Positions 17,011 to 28,700 of a stretch of 64,000 nt of DNA are shown here, piece after piece. The notes under the pieces were generated by a model, which did no database searches, was not told the origin of the DNA, and worked only from the letters and a program-made list of their open reading frames with translations. Source of the stretch: Ananas comosus (lineage: Eukaryota > Streptophyta > Magnoliopsida > Poales > Bromeliaceae); contig NC_033638.1 of the NCBI RefSeq assembly GCF_001540865.1, forward strand, positions 3,108,907 through 3,172,906, written 5' to 3'. Each line of letters starts with the position of its first letter. Position 1 is the stretch's first letter. The position numbers and the translations under genes were made by a program.

Positions 17011-18470
17011 TTTACACTAAAATATAATACTAAACTCAGCATAATGAACGGTGCAGGATGCTCTCAGGATTGTTTGCTGATTAAAGCAGAAAGAAAAGCA
17101 AAAAGTGATGCACAGCCTGGACAATGTGCTTGGGCCCACCTATGGCTTCTTCTTCTTTTTTCTTTTTCCTTTTTTGTGCATTTGACCCCCACAAAAAAAT
17201 TTTAATTAGAAAAATTTACCTCCCCAAACTACAAACACAAAGTTGACTCTATACTCGTCACCGTTGGTGCCATGCACGTTGAATGCAGAGGGTCAGTTGA
17301 TTTGTTTAATTCTAGCAGGATAGACTAAACATGGTAAAATTCTTTAACCTTGTTCGAGACACAAAAGTGCAATATTGATTTGCTGTATTTTGTTCGAGAC
17401 ACAAAAGTGCAAAACTGATATGCAGTATTTAGAATTCACTTAGTAAATTTGACATCGCACGTAATTACCGTATTTAAAATTGGGTAAATTATACAGAGAT
17501 TTACTAAACTTTAGTTCTTTTACAATAAGCACTTAAGCTTTTAACTAAACTTCATCAAATTGTTCAATAGACTTTTCTCCTTAATTAAAGATATTAATTG
17601 CACAATATATGGTTTTGGTCATTTATATTACTTATCTATTAACCTATATAAATTCCCAATATTTTTGCCACGTGGCAAGTTTTCTTTCAACCTCACTAGC
17701 CCTTTTTTTAAACTGACATTTGCTCTTGGCTCTTCCCCTCCCATCCTCTCTATTCAATGACCTGTAATCAATGTGCTCTTTAATTTATACGTTACTTATT
17801 TTTCTCTTCAATATTGGCCATTTCTTCTCCCTCAAACCTCTTTTCAACACCAAATCTTTTACTTTCCAATCCTTTGAAATCACGAGAATTAATTAATCCA
17901 AAATGCAACATTTAATTATATGCACCATATTCCACCAATGACTGGGCTGCGTAACTCTAATCCACTCCTCACCTCCATTAATACCCCTACCCCACTCTCT
18001 TTTGCATGGTCTCTTATTTTTCAATTAAAAAAGAACATAATCATCTAATCTCGCACCCCACACTCATCTAGCCCTCTCTCTCATTGTGTTAATGAAGATG
18101 ATGAGGATAATGAAGAAGAAGAAGAAGAGCAAACGAAGAATGTTGTTTCCTTCGAGAAGTATTGTCCCGCAAAGCCGAGCCGCAGCCCATATAGGTGCCC
18201 GCTGGGTTGATTCAGCTGTGCTGGAGCTAGTTCTTTTTTATCTTTCACAACAAAATGTTCAAGAGGCACATACATAATACGATAAAATTGTATGTCTCTT
18301 ACTGTATTTTGATGATTTTAAAAAAAATTATATAAACTTCTAACTATAATATTATTTTTTTAACAGTTGAATTTAGTCATGCAAATTGACTATGCTTAAC
18401 ATGGTATAGCTTCCTATACATCAAAAAGCTGTAAATATAAATTTTATTAAAATTTTAAAATTTTGTTTTT
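17011..18470. other. Intergenic stretch with no supported gene
   Basis: It holds a 40 bp tandem duplication (17351-17390 and 17391-17430, around TTCGAGACACAAAAGTGC). The rest is pyrimidine-rich. Small ORFs (for example near 18086, Lys/Arg-rich) show no domain I recognise. It may be the body of the Helitron whose 3' end is at 18508, but I could not find a credible 5' end. Confidence 0.5.
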
Positions 18471-18478
18471 ATTATCTA

Positions 18479-18508
18479 TCCGCTGCATTGCGCGGGTTTC
18501 TACACTAG
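18479..18508 (+). mobile_element. Helitron 3' terminus
   Basis: A short GC hairpin (CCGCTGC, loop ATT, GCGCGG) is followed after nine bases by CTAG, and the next base is T. This is the plant Helitron 3' signature (hairpin, then CTRR, inserted between A and T). The 5' end was not found. Confidence 0.7.
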
Positions 18509-19008
18509 TTTATATTCATACCTATACATAATTTCTTATGGTCAAATCTAACGTGGATGTATCACCTTCATTTGAGGGTTGTGGGTCCAACTATTGTTTT
18601 AAATTTTTCTCTATCCTTTCTTCTACTTAGTAAACCCTTCCTCTCCCTTGTAGCCACATCTTTCAACTCTCTTTCTCTCTCTCTCTTTTCTTTTTCCTCC
18701 CATCTCTTACCTTTCTTTATCTCCCAAACCGATAGCGGCGTCTCTCCCTCTCCCCTCATCTCACCTATGCAGCTGTTTTGAATCTCTCCATGAATGATTT
18801 TAAATTTTTTTTTCTCTCCCCTTTTTCCTCTCACTCGCCACTCGGAGCCCATCGGCCCCCATGCGCTGCTCTTCATGCATCCTCGACAAGGACAGTGTAC
18901 GGTGCCATCGCCAGTTGTCCCATTCTCAATAATCATTGGATATCTATATTCCTATATTTTCATTTCTTCCATAAATTTTTATTTTGTTTATATTATCTAC
19001 TCGTCGCA
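18509..19008 (+). mobile_element. Possible second Helitron body, left of the TRIM
   Basis: If the TRIM and one target copy are removed, 18990-19008 joins 19498-19518. The join reads like a decayed version of the Helitron 3' end at 18479-18508 (TTATCTAC..., weakened hairpin, then TTCACTAG before T). The body is pyrimidine-rich with no recognised gene, and a 5' end was not identified. Confidence 0.5.
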
Positions 19009-19492
19009 TGTGACGCCCTAACTTCCTAGGGGGTCACCCATCCTAGGACTACTCCTGTTCTAGCACGTTTAACTCTCTTAACCTCTTGGGCCTTACCACC
19101 ACCCAAAATGCTTAAGCCGGGTTAAGAGCTTAGCCCTATTATATCTCATATATAGGACTATTTAGGGTTTCACAATCTCCCTTCCTTTAAGCCCTGACGT
19201 CCTCGTCAGGCTCAGACTCACAAGTACCAGGCGATGTGAGACTCATCTCGCTAGCCCGTCATCCAGACCCTGGCTCAACCGAGACTCATTTCACACTTCC
19301 GGCTGGTAATTGGCTCTGATACCATCTGTGACGCCCCAACTTCCCAGGGGCTCACCCATCCTAGGACTACTCCCGTTCTAGCACGTTTAACTCTCTTAAC
19401 CTTTTGGGCCTTGCCACCACCCAAAATGCTTAAGCCGGGTTAAGAGTTTAGCCCTATTATATCTCATAGATAGGATTATCTGGGGTCTCACA
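19009..19492 (-). mobile_element. Complete TRIM (miniature LTR retrotransposon), 484 bp
   Basis: Two 166 bp LTRs (19327-19492 as 5' LTR, 19009-19174 as 3' LTR on the minus strand) begin TGTGA and end TCACA. Directly inside the 5' LTR is a primer binding site TGGTATCAGAGCCA (19324-19311), complementary to initiator-Met tRNA. Directly before the 3' LTR is a polypurine tract (19188-19175). The 152 bp interior has no coding room. A perfect 5 bp target duplication TCGCA flanks it (19004-19008 and 19493-19497). It is non-autonomous and would need enzymes from another element. Confidence 0.95.
19311..19324 (-). other. TRIM primer binding site
   Basis: The minus strand reads TGGTATCAGAGCCA two bases after the LTR, the standard initiator-Met tRNA primer site. 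Confidence 0.9.
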
Positions 19493-19497
19493 TCGCA

Positions 19498-19518
19498 TTA
19501 CATGGGTTACTTCACTAG
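19498..19518 (+). mobile_element. Decayed Helitron 3' end, right of the TRIM
   Basis: This is the continuation of the hairpin region split by the TRIM; it ends CTAG at 19515-19518, followed by T. Confidence 0.5.
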
Positions 19519-19575
19519 TAAAGCTTTATAACACAAACAAATTTTATTTTGTTGTATTCTAACATGTAAATAAAA

Positions 19576-20085
19576 AGGGATAATTGCCTATATACCCCTC
19601 ATGCGTCTGGAAATATCCGATCTACCCCTACTTTTTTTTTTCTTTCTAAAATGCCCGTCATATGTTCCACCGTTATTGCAAAATACCCCCGCAGTTATCT
19701 CCTGTTAAGTTAACCTTAGTTAAACGTGAGTTAAATATCTATCACAGTTAAAAAAAATTAAAATGCCAATTTTGCCCTTAACTTAAGGGCAAATAAAAAA
19801 GGTTGGTTACGGTAGAGGGGTATATTGGAAAAGACAAAAAGTTGAAATACTTTTTGTGCCCCTGGCTTTAAGGGCAAATAAGAAAGACAATGATGGTGGA
19901 AGGGTATATTTGAAAAGGGTAAAATAGTAATTTTACAGAGATAACAGTGTTACTTAACAAACTTTAACTCTAAGGGTATATTAGAAATAGGTTGAAACGT
20001 AGGAGGGGTATTTTCAATATTAGCCTTCTAAGAGGGGTAAATCGAAAAGTCGGAAACTTTTCAGGGGTATATAAGAAATTGCCCC
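19576..20085. mobile_element. MITE with 9 bp target duplication
   Basis: The left end (AGGGATAATTGCC, then TATATACCCCT) and right end (AGGGGTATATAAG, then AATTGCCCC) are inverted copies. The 510 bp element is flanked by perfect 9 bp repeats TAAATAAAA (19567-19575 and 20086-20094), which points to a Mutator-type transposase. The interior has GGGGTATAT-like words in both orientations and no gene. Confidence 0.8.
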
Positions 20086-20094
20086 TAAATAAAA

Positions 20095-20534
20095 TGTGAT
20101 AAAAATTAAAAGTGGTTCAATCTATTTTTCACTCATCATGCTTAATTATCAAATTGGAAAAGCAAAAACGGATTTCTGTACATTTTGAAGTCTTATAGGA
20201 TTATGTAGAGGACATCCGGTCAAAACAGGTATGTAATTAGTATGTTTACTTGAGAGAGGAGTCTATTGAACTATTTAATAAAGTTTATGAAATGTAGTTG
20301 TCAAAATCGAAAGTTTAGGAGTCTATTTAAAAAAAAAAGCTAAAGTTCAAGGTGTCTTCATAGATTTTTATCCTTTAAAATTTGAGCAATTGTACTTCGA
20401 CAACCAAAAGCTTGTTGTAATCTTACAACTTAATGATCCAATTACTCATATCTATCTGCAAGTCTTATTATGTCCTTTTCTTTTCCAATACTAAAGACAA
20501 AAAAAAAAAAAAATCCAAGGATAGCATTATAACC
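20095..20534. other. Intergenic stretch, nothing recognised
   Basis: AT-rich with A runs; no terminal repeats or coding signal seen before copia homology begins. Confidence 0.5.
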
Positions 20535-21560
20535 CTTGGATTAAGGAATATGATGGATAAATAGTGGTCTTATGCTTATATGTTGATGATATTTTAATTT
20601 TTGATACTAATATGAATGTGATATATGATATGAAGAAATTATTAAATAAAAATTTTAATATGAAAGATCTTGGGCAAGCAGATGTTATTCCCAACATGAA
20701 GATCACTAGAAAATCGAAAGAAATTATTATGAGCCAATCCCACTGCAGTGAACAGTTATTGAAAAAGTTTAGATACTTTGATATTAAACCTGTAGTCACA
20801 CCTTATGATTATAGTGTGCATGTTAAAAAGAATAGAGGAGATCCAATAGATCAAAATAGATATTCACAAATTATTGGATCCTTAGGATATTTGGTGGATT
20901 ACACTGGACCTGATTTGGTTTATACTATGAACCGATTGAGAAGATATACCCAAACTCCAAATAGAGAGCATTGGAATGCCTTAAAAATTAAGAGTTTTGA
21001 GATATCTGAAGGGGACTGTATCTTATGGATTACATTACACTGGTTTTCCTGCAATATTGGAAGGATATAGTGATTCTAATTGGATTAGTGATACAGCTGA
21101 TATAAAGTCGACTACTGGATTTATTTTTCTTCTAGGAGGAGCAGCTGTTTCTTGGAAGTCAACTAAACAATCTTTGATTGCTAGAAGTACTATGAAATCT
21201 GAACTCATAACCTTGAATACAACTACAGCAGAAGTTAAGTGGATTAGAGAGTTTCTTTATAATTTGCCACTTATGGAGCGACCTTTAGCACTTATATATA
21301 TTCATTGTGATTGTAAATCTGCAATAGATAAATGTGCCCAAGAAAATGTGGAGACTAAAATGAATAGATTCATGAAAGTGAGACATAAGTTTAGTCGGCA
21401 GAATTCGAAGGAAAATGTGATTGGATTGGAATTTGTGAAATCTACAAAGAATTTGGCTGATCAGCTTACGAAGAGATTATCTAGGATAGTAATCCCAAAA
21501 TCGTCGAGGGAGATGGGGCAACCTAACCTGTTGCAGGTTCAATGGGTAGAAACAAGTTGA
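20535..21560 (+). pseudogene. Decayed copia RT/RNase H
   Basis: The RT box YVDDILIF lies near 20578-20601 and is followed by the FNMKDLGQAD block. RNase H homology continues to ~21560 and includes [14 protein letters not shown]. The frame shifts near 20990-21000, since the coding sense jumps from the first to the second overlapping frame. At 21195-21197 a Lys codon stands where the family's catalytic Glu (the first E of TEAEY-like motifs) is expected, so RNase H would be dead even without the frameshift. The polymerase fingers and everything upstream are missing. Confidence 0.88.
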
Positions 21561-22054
21561 ACAGGTAGCTGTGAGGAGCACTGTTTTTATATCCTTATCC
21601 CTATGGCGACAGTGCTCATATCTGCAAGTGGATAGGAAGGGTGTTGGCTCTGAATGGCTCCGAGACCTATAAGGCTGGGTGTGACCTTGCAAATACCCTT
21701 TGAGGACCTACTATATGTGTGGAGTCGTGAGGCCGCAGCTATGAGAAGATGGCGGTTCCCTAAAATACACACGAAGCGATATTAGCGCATGGCCATAAAA
21801 GTGCTCACCCGCTTAGAACCTAAATGACTGTACCATGTGTGTTGTTCGTGGAAATCTGATTCACCAGCCTTGGTTCAAGGCGTAGTCCACCATCGTGCCC
21901 TCGAATGTACATTAACAAGCGGTAAGTGAAGGTTCAAACCCGAAAGGTACCTTTACCGAATACGTGGTATAAGAGATCCAGCATTCCTTTGAATTGTTTT
22001 GAATTTCAGTTTATTTGCTTTCTTTATTTCAAATTTTAAATCATGTGAGGGGAA

Positions 22055-22874
22055 TATTGGATTTTATTGTTTTATTAGGTTTTTGTGATTTAAAACTTGT
22101 TAAGGCCTCTTGGAAGCCCAATAATTATTAATGGGCTTTGTTAGAAGCCCAACTTAAGTTTCTATATGTGAGGTTTAGTCCCATATTGGAAACTAAAAGG
22201 GTGTTGATGGTGTATTTATATTTCTTTATTCTCAAGCTACTTGTTTGGAAGAATATAAGAATTATGCTCTTGTTTAAACACACGCACGGCACGAGCACTA
22301 GCAGAGCCGGGCGGGGGGCGGCTCGCGCGGTCCATACACCGGGTTTATTTTATTTTATTTTATTTTTTCGGTTTTATCTTTATTCTAATCCTAATCCTAA
22401 TCCTTATCCGTTTAATCTTAGGCTTATCTTATTCTACACGGATTTGATGCGTTGAAGCAAGATTATATTGGGCGAGGTTGCACGAGTTGAAGAAAGAACC
22501 CGAGCATACCTAAACCTTACCTCGTCTCTTCCTGCTTTCTCGCCATTGGTTTTTGCGCCGATTTTTGCCAAGTTTTTATTGCTGGATCTCAAGCTTGTTG
22601 GGTTCGTCTTGTACCGCCTTGAAATCATTCTGACGGGGTGGAACGTGGTCGTTGTATCGCTGAAAGTAATTGCCGGCAAGCCTCACACGTGGAGAGGCAA
22701 TTTCGCTTATAGGACAGTGCTCCGCACGCCTCGATCCACAGGCCTTATCTAAACCTTTTCTTTATAGTATTTATTATTTATTTTCTTTCTCAGAATTTTT
22801 CTAAACCTGAAATTAAACTTTCGGATTATTTTTAAAGAATATTGTAATAAAAGATTAGAATAATTTTTCCAACA
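22055..22874 (+). repeat. Probable 3' LTR of second copia element
   Basis: It starts TATTGG right after the polypurine tract (a changed TGTTGG is likely) and ends CCAACA, making 820 bp. A GTATTTATATT promoter-like box lies near 22212. No partner LTR is available to confirm the ends. Confidence 0.65.
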
Positions 22875-24146
22875 GTATATTGATTATTTTCTATTTTGAT
22901 GTAAGGACTGAGATTTTCGAATGTAGCTAAACTTTTTGTTGATGATATTTTTGTGTGTAATTTAATTATATAAGCACTCGTCAACTTTCAGCAGAAAATG
23001 CATTAGAATGGAGAAGTTACGCAATCATTACTAATCACTTACAGTGAATAGTAACTCCGGTTTTTCGGAGAGGCCAATAAGCGGAGATGGCTTCTGGTAC
23101 GTATTGGACTCCGATTATAGTGATCCAATAGCTCGTTTTCAATGGTTCGACTATCCTGAACCCAATGGCATTGACCGATTTGGGTTTTGATGCATGGTTT
23201 TCGAGAAAAAAGAGTTTTATTGAAAAAAGGGTTTTCGTTCTTTGCTGTTATTGCATTATAAAACTCCTCGTGCTCTGTGCATGTGACCTGGAGTAAGGTG
23301 AAAGATGTTTCAGGTACCTACTAGTGGTAGGGAAGTCAAATTCGAATTCGAATTTGAATTTGAGGTTTATTGGGGTTTACACATACGTCTATGTAGGGTG
23401 TATGGAAAAGTGGAGAGGGGATGGATTTTGTCGCAAATCGGCAACCAAATCGAACAAAATGAAATGCTAGATTCGATGCCCAGTCGTGCCGAACGCGCTG
23501 GCGCAATCCGATCGAAAATCTGACGGATGGATCTTCGGGAATCGCGAAAAGTTCACTGAGGGGTCGAAATCGGCAAAACGAAAAATTTGAGAAAACCCAA
23601 TATTTTATGCACCGTTTTGCGTGATTTTGAACGTCGAGATGCGTACGCGCATATTACACGCGTGGTAAGGGACCGGGCTTGAAATTTGCAGCTTTGGAGG
23701 ACTAATCTACACTTTAGCCATCCTATGTTAGCTTTAGGGTTCCCATGAAAAAACCCTAACCCTAACAGCCCCTACTGCCTCCAGCTGCACCCCTCTAGCC
23801 TCCATCACCTCCCTGCACCCCACCGCGCGCACCCCGACCCCGTCCCCACCGGCCCACGTTGTCCATGCGCGCCTCCGACGCCGCCTGTGCGACCCGCGGC
23901 CAGCTCGGGTCAGCTCGGGCAGAGCTCAGTTGTGCTCAAGGCCCGCGTGCTATAGCTGCCCTAGCTTGGCTGCCCCGACTCCCTTGGACCTCCGGCGACC
24001 TCCCGCTCACCGTCCCGTCGTCCTGGAGCGCCGCCGGCCGCCGCTCGTGCTCCCTGCGGCTGCCCAGACTCAAAGCGGGCCAAGGCCTAGTCACCTCGGC
24101 CAACGCGCGTCGCCTTCGCCCACCGCCGGCCGCACCACCCTTCCTC

Positions 24147-26937
24147 TGTAAGAACCCGAACTTCTCCAATTATGAAGTTTCAGTGGGAACAAACTTAAAA
24201 AGCTAGTAGATAAGTTCCGGCGAAGTTTAGAGAGCATTTGAGCATTTTCGGCGCAAACTAAACGCGAAACGGGCTCAAAAAGCAAGAATCTGCCTAAGTT
24301 GCAGAATTTGTACTGGGTACCGGTATTGGAAAACTGGGTACCGGTACGCAATACAAAAATGAGAAATTTTGCTCTCGGGTTTTAAGGTACTGGAAATGGG
24401 GTACTGGTACTGGACTGACCGGGTACCGGTACGCGAGCCCGAGTACCGGTTCGCAGCCTCCCAGAATGCTATTTTTTAGGGGTAAAAATGTAATTTCAGT
24501 GTGGGCTTATATAAAGGGGTGCCTACCCCTTTCCCTCAGCCCAGAACACACACGCACACATGCACACAGAGAGAGAGGAGGAGCTCATCTCTCTCCCTCT
24601 CTTGTTCCCCCCTCTCCAAATTGGAGATCTTGGTGGAGATCGAGCTTGGGAATGCGTAGGGAGCAGTGGTTTGAGCTCTCGGACGCTTGGTGGCTCGGTG
24701 TGCTTTCGACTCGAGGTTTGTAAATGGGTTGAAAGGTTAGGGTTTGGCTTAAATCCCTCGAAATGAGGTTCTAGTGAACCCTAGATGATTCTAAACTAGG
24801 TTAATCATGGTTTCTCCATGTGTTTTGGGTGTTTTGGAGAAATAGAAAACCTAGGGTTAGAATTGGGGATTTTAGGGTTTGAGCTAGGGTTTTGGATTTA
24901 AACCTTCCAAATGGATTTCTAGCAAACCCTAGGCTACTCTAAGCTACAAATGGTAGAGATTAGCATATGGATTAGAGTTTTATCATAAAGTTTGGAAAAC
25001 CCTAGGTTAAAAAGAGGGATTTCTTGGTAAAGGGTTCTAATAATGTTTTAACCCTTTGGAACCCTAATTAAGGGTTAGGAAATCATATGAGGCTATTTGA
25101 TTTCAAGTAGAGAGATCATTTAGTGGTTTCAAAAATGGTAACGAAGGATTTCTTGTATAGGGCAAGGAAAGCTTGGGAGAAAGCGTGGAAGTCCAAGTAG
25201 TTGGCCTAATTGCAAGTGACTACAAGCAATTAGGAAGCTTAAAAGGTGGGTTGTGCTTCACCGAAGTGATTAGATAACTTCCATGCCAAAGTGAAGTATG
25301 GTTTATTGTTGATGCATATATGTATAGTGGTAGGTTGTATAAGATTAATATGAATGCATGAATCATATTATGCTAGATGATGCTACCTACCATTGGATGA
25401 CGATGATGATATCGGTATGTGCATGAGATGCTAGAGGACATATGCATATTGACATATGGTGAGAATACGCTAGATTCATATAAATGTAAACTTGGGTCGA
25501 TAAACTCTAGGTTGATTAGAGAACTCAACAATTGAAAAACAAGTAGATTGAGTGGCATGTCAATTATGATTCCTAGGTGTGGACAACTAGGAAAACAAGT
25601 AACATGTGTGGCATTGAACCTAGTGTCATTGAACATAGGTTGAACAGTGAACCTAGAGTCGAGATCTAAGTGAAAATGACATAGAACCTAGCGTGGTTGA
25701 ACCTAGATTATGACATGTAGTGACACCTAGTGTGGTTGAATCTAGGTTGTCAATTATAGTGGTAGAAGGGCCACTAGGATGTGCATGAGTCGAACCTAGA
25801 AAGGTCGACATTATAGGGTATGAGGCTAACCCTTGAGATGTGGAAAAGTGGATTCCGGAATCTCTAGAAAATGATGGCCGCGAGTGCAGCAGATGAGACT
25901 TGCGGATGAGAGCAAGTGAATTATAACTGCGGGTATGTTGGTTCTCCTCGCCCGGCAGTGATTCAACGGGTATGTTGGTTCTCCTCGCCCGATATGAGAT
26001 TTGTGGAAACGGGTATGTTGGTTCTCCTCACCCGTTGAGCTTGAGCGACTGGTGGTCCGAGGTTCGACGGTTCTCCTTACCCTATGGTAGACCTATAGTC
26101 GAGTGAATTTAAAGCAGAGGTGCATGTGAGACGTCCTTCACCACGAGCCTGACTGAGCACGGTACTCCACGGATGTTTGACTCAAGACCGAATCGAGTGA
26201 CATAGTTGGCTAAGGTAGAGAAAACCTTAGATGAAAATGGTAAATGATGTGGATCTAAGGTAGAGGAAACCTTAAAAGCTAGTTGGATAAGCTGTGGATA
26301 GCGAGATAGAAATTAGAATCAGTAGATCTACCTGCATTGTTGCATGATTTGCATGTTGCATGTTGTGAGGCAGAAGCATGATAGTTGTTAGTTGCATAAA
26401 TTATATGATGATATATATATCTGTTGTGCTAACATGTTGTTTTGCTTTTTTTGGACCTGGTGGGTCGAGCTCTTCCCTTAGGTGGCCGTACCCACTGGGA
26501 ACTATGGACAATAGTTTTCACCCCACGTTTTTTAGGTCCACACGCGAGCGGCAAGGTGGCTCGAGGAAATGGCGTAGCTCCGTAGATAGCGCCCTACCAC
26601 TGAGACCAGAGATAGCCAGTATCCCAAGTCGGCCTAGCTAGGTGTGTAGAAAAGAAAGAAACACAAATATAATATTTATACTAGTGAGGATTGTATTTAG
26701 AAGCTAAGTGAAAAAATGTAATATGTAAAATGCATGTGTGTTTAATGATTGTAATAGTTTAGCATTTATATTTTTGATACTTTCCTTATGCAATCTGTGT
26801 ATGAATGCTATTCCTGGTTGGAATCTCGCGAATTGTATGGATTGTGACGCCTAGGACGTACAGGGGAGACTCTGTCCGTTCGGCGGTCTGTCGGCGTGCC
26901 CGAATCCGACCAAATAGGCGGGTCTCGGAGCGTGACA
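24147..26937 (+). mobile_element. Nested solo LTR, 2791 bp
   Basis: It begins TGTAAGAACCCGAAC and ends GGAGCGTGACA, inside the GC-rich part of the outer LTR. Flanks TCCTC and CCCTC match at 4 of 5 bases. The sequences on either side (CACCGCCGGCC... and GGCCTCCGGCG...) look like one continuous outer-LTR segment. It carries KpnI-like GGTACC motifs (24310-24460), and a three-copy GGGTATGTTGGTTCTCCTC repeat (25931-26040). Confidence 0.8.
25931..26040 (+). repeat. Short tandem motif in nested LTR
   Basis: The phrase GGGTATGTTGGTTCTCCTC recurs at 25931, 25968 and 26011 (spacing 37 and 43 bp), with CCCG following each copy. Confidence 0.85.
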
Positions 26938-27324
26938 CCCTCGGCCTCCGGCGACCGGCCGCCGTCGCCTCGAGGCTCCTCCGGCCGCCGCCTGGCTGCC
27001 GCTGCCTCCTTGAGCCGAGCCGAGTTGTGCGGGCTTGAACTCCTCCGCCGCGCCACCGGCTGCCTCCTGCCGCCGGCCAGCGTGAGCCCCGGCCCCCGCT
27101 GACCGGCCGCACCCGCCTCGGACCGGCCCGCCCGCTGTCAGGCCACCGCCGGTCACCCCGTGCCCTACCTTGCTCCGGTAAGGCTTTTATTAGCTTTCTG
27201 TGCACTGTTTTGGATTCCGGTCACCTTTCCGACGATTCGGAGACACCTCGACAATTTTGGATGTGAGAACGATGATCCCTGATCTGTGATGAACATCGTG
27301 CTCACCTCCATTGGGGTCAGTGAT

Positions 27325-27600
27325 GCCCCGGTTTGCGTGTTAGACACGATTTAGGCGATATGCGTGCTGTTTCGCTAAAGTTTACGTCGCTCGCGCGCTT
27401 GCCACAGTGGCCGGTTGTGCTCCGAAGTGTGAGCACGGCCTCCGGCACATCGAGACCTGTCANCCCCAGTGTGCATATTAAACGCGGTTTAGACACTATG
27501 CGCGCTGTTTCGCTGAAGTTCGCATCGCTCGCGCGCTTGCCACAGTGGCCGGCCGTGCTCCGAAGTGTGAGCACGGCCTCCGGCACATCGAGACCTGTCA
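27325..27600 (+). repeat. 138 bp tandem duplication with one ambiguous base
   Basis: The stretch 27325-27462 repeats as 27463-27600, with the copies more alike in their 3' halves. A single N stands at 27463, exactly at the junction. Confidence 0.85.
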
Positions 27601-28529
27601 GCGGATGTCTCAGCCTAGCTAGAAAGTCCTCGCTTTGCGCTGTCGGGCCGTGAAACCCAAAAAATCACATGCAATAATGTGATTTTATGTAGTCGCAAGG
27701 GTTTCTATGCAATTGTGCGTTATGTGGTCGCCGGTGGCAGCGTGTGCAGGCAGTAGGTGACCTCTAGACTCGTTGTCCAAGGCCCCAGGTCTTTTCGAAG
27801 ATCGAAAACTGATTTTCGATGCGTTTTTCGGCAAAATTCGCCAACGGAACGCGTTTTCGGTTCGAAATTCTTCCGACGGTGGCTCATGATAATTTGTGTC
27901 GTTGCTGAGCCTTGTTGGCTGGTCACCCGCATCATTTCGAGGGTCCGAAAAACGACGAGTGAGCGACGGTAGGTTTCGGTGTCGAATTGGACACTTCCGG
28001 GAACCCGAATCAGAACGACTATCCGATGATAATCGTTTCGAAGTGAGATAGTGTATTTGCTGCCAGGTCACACAAATATATGTATTTAGTGGCAGCGGGA
28101 GACTCGTAGCACGAGTCGGTGAGTTCCGGGACAGTTCGTGGGTCCCGATGCGATTTTCGGGACTTTCAGTGTATTGCGGCAATCGGTCTTAGGAACCGAT
28201 TCCCGTAGGGTTATTGGTGGGGTTTGTGAGTTAGTGATTCATATTGTGGGTTGGACACTAACCAGGTGGACCCTTCGTAGATTCGGTTGTTACTTCCTCC
28301 GTAGTTGGAAGGCCAGTACCATATTTGTACAAGTGGGTACTTCGATCCGAAGTCGGTACAGTGGTGCACGCTCAGTGATATCTTCTTACCCTTGTTCTCT
28401 TGTTATTACTCTACATGCATATAATATATGTTGAGCCTAGCATCTATACTATGTTTCCTTGTTGCTCTACTTAGCTGTTTTGCATATCCTGTATCATGTT
28501 TAGAGTAGAGCGGTTTCGTGATTATTTGT

Positions 28530-28700
28530 GAGATTGTGACCTAGTCGGTCAGTGCGTTGCATCTGTTTTGTGATCTAGTTGGTCGGTTGTTGTATTCCGT
28601 ATCTGTGACCTATTCGGTCGGTTTGCTGCATTGTTGTCGTGACCTACTTGGTCGGTTGGACCACTTGATGACCTATACGGTCGGTATGCCTTGAGGGGCA
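28530..28700 (+). repeat. GACCTA-CGGTCGGT minisatellite-like array
   Basis: About five loose units built on GTGACCTANTCGGTCGGT follow one another at 33-40 bp spacing; scattered copies continue to ~28920. Confidence 0.75.

Larger units (their letters stand above)
20535..22874 (+). mobile_element. Second Ty1/copia element, 5'-truncated
   Basis: The element is cut within RT (near 20535) and continues through RNase H, a ~490 bp 3' untranslated part, a polypurine tract (TGTGAGGGGAA, ending 22054) and a probable 3' LTR. It is unrelated in detail to the copia element at the window start. Confidence 0.85.

Noticed and set aside
17235..17260. Helitron 5' end (CTCTATACTCG) for the 3' end at 18508
   Set aside because: It lacks the TATTAAA continuation and the preceding A; too weak to define an element.
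18557..19029. Ser/Phe/Leu-rich ORFs near 18.6-19.0 kb
   Set aside because: Pyrimidine-rich sequence gives such frames by composition; no domain, and the stretch lies between Helitron ends.
26786..27205. Overlapping GC-rich ORFs in the outer LTR
   Set aside because: Several frames on both strands are open at once and none shows a domain; they lie inside a solo LTR defined by its target duplication.
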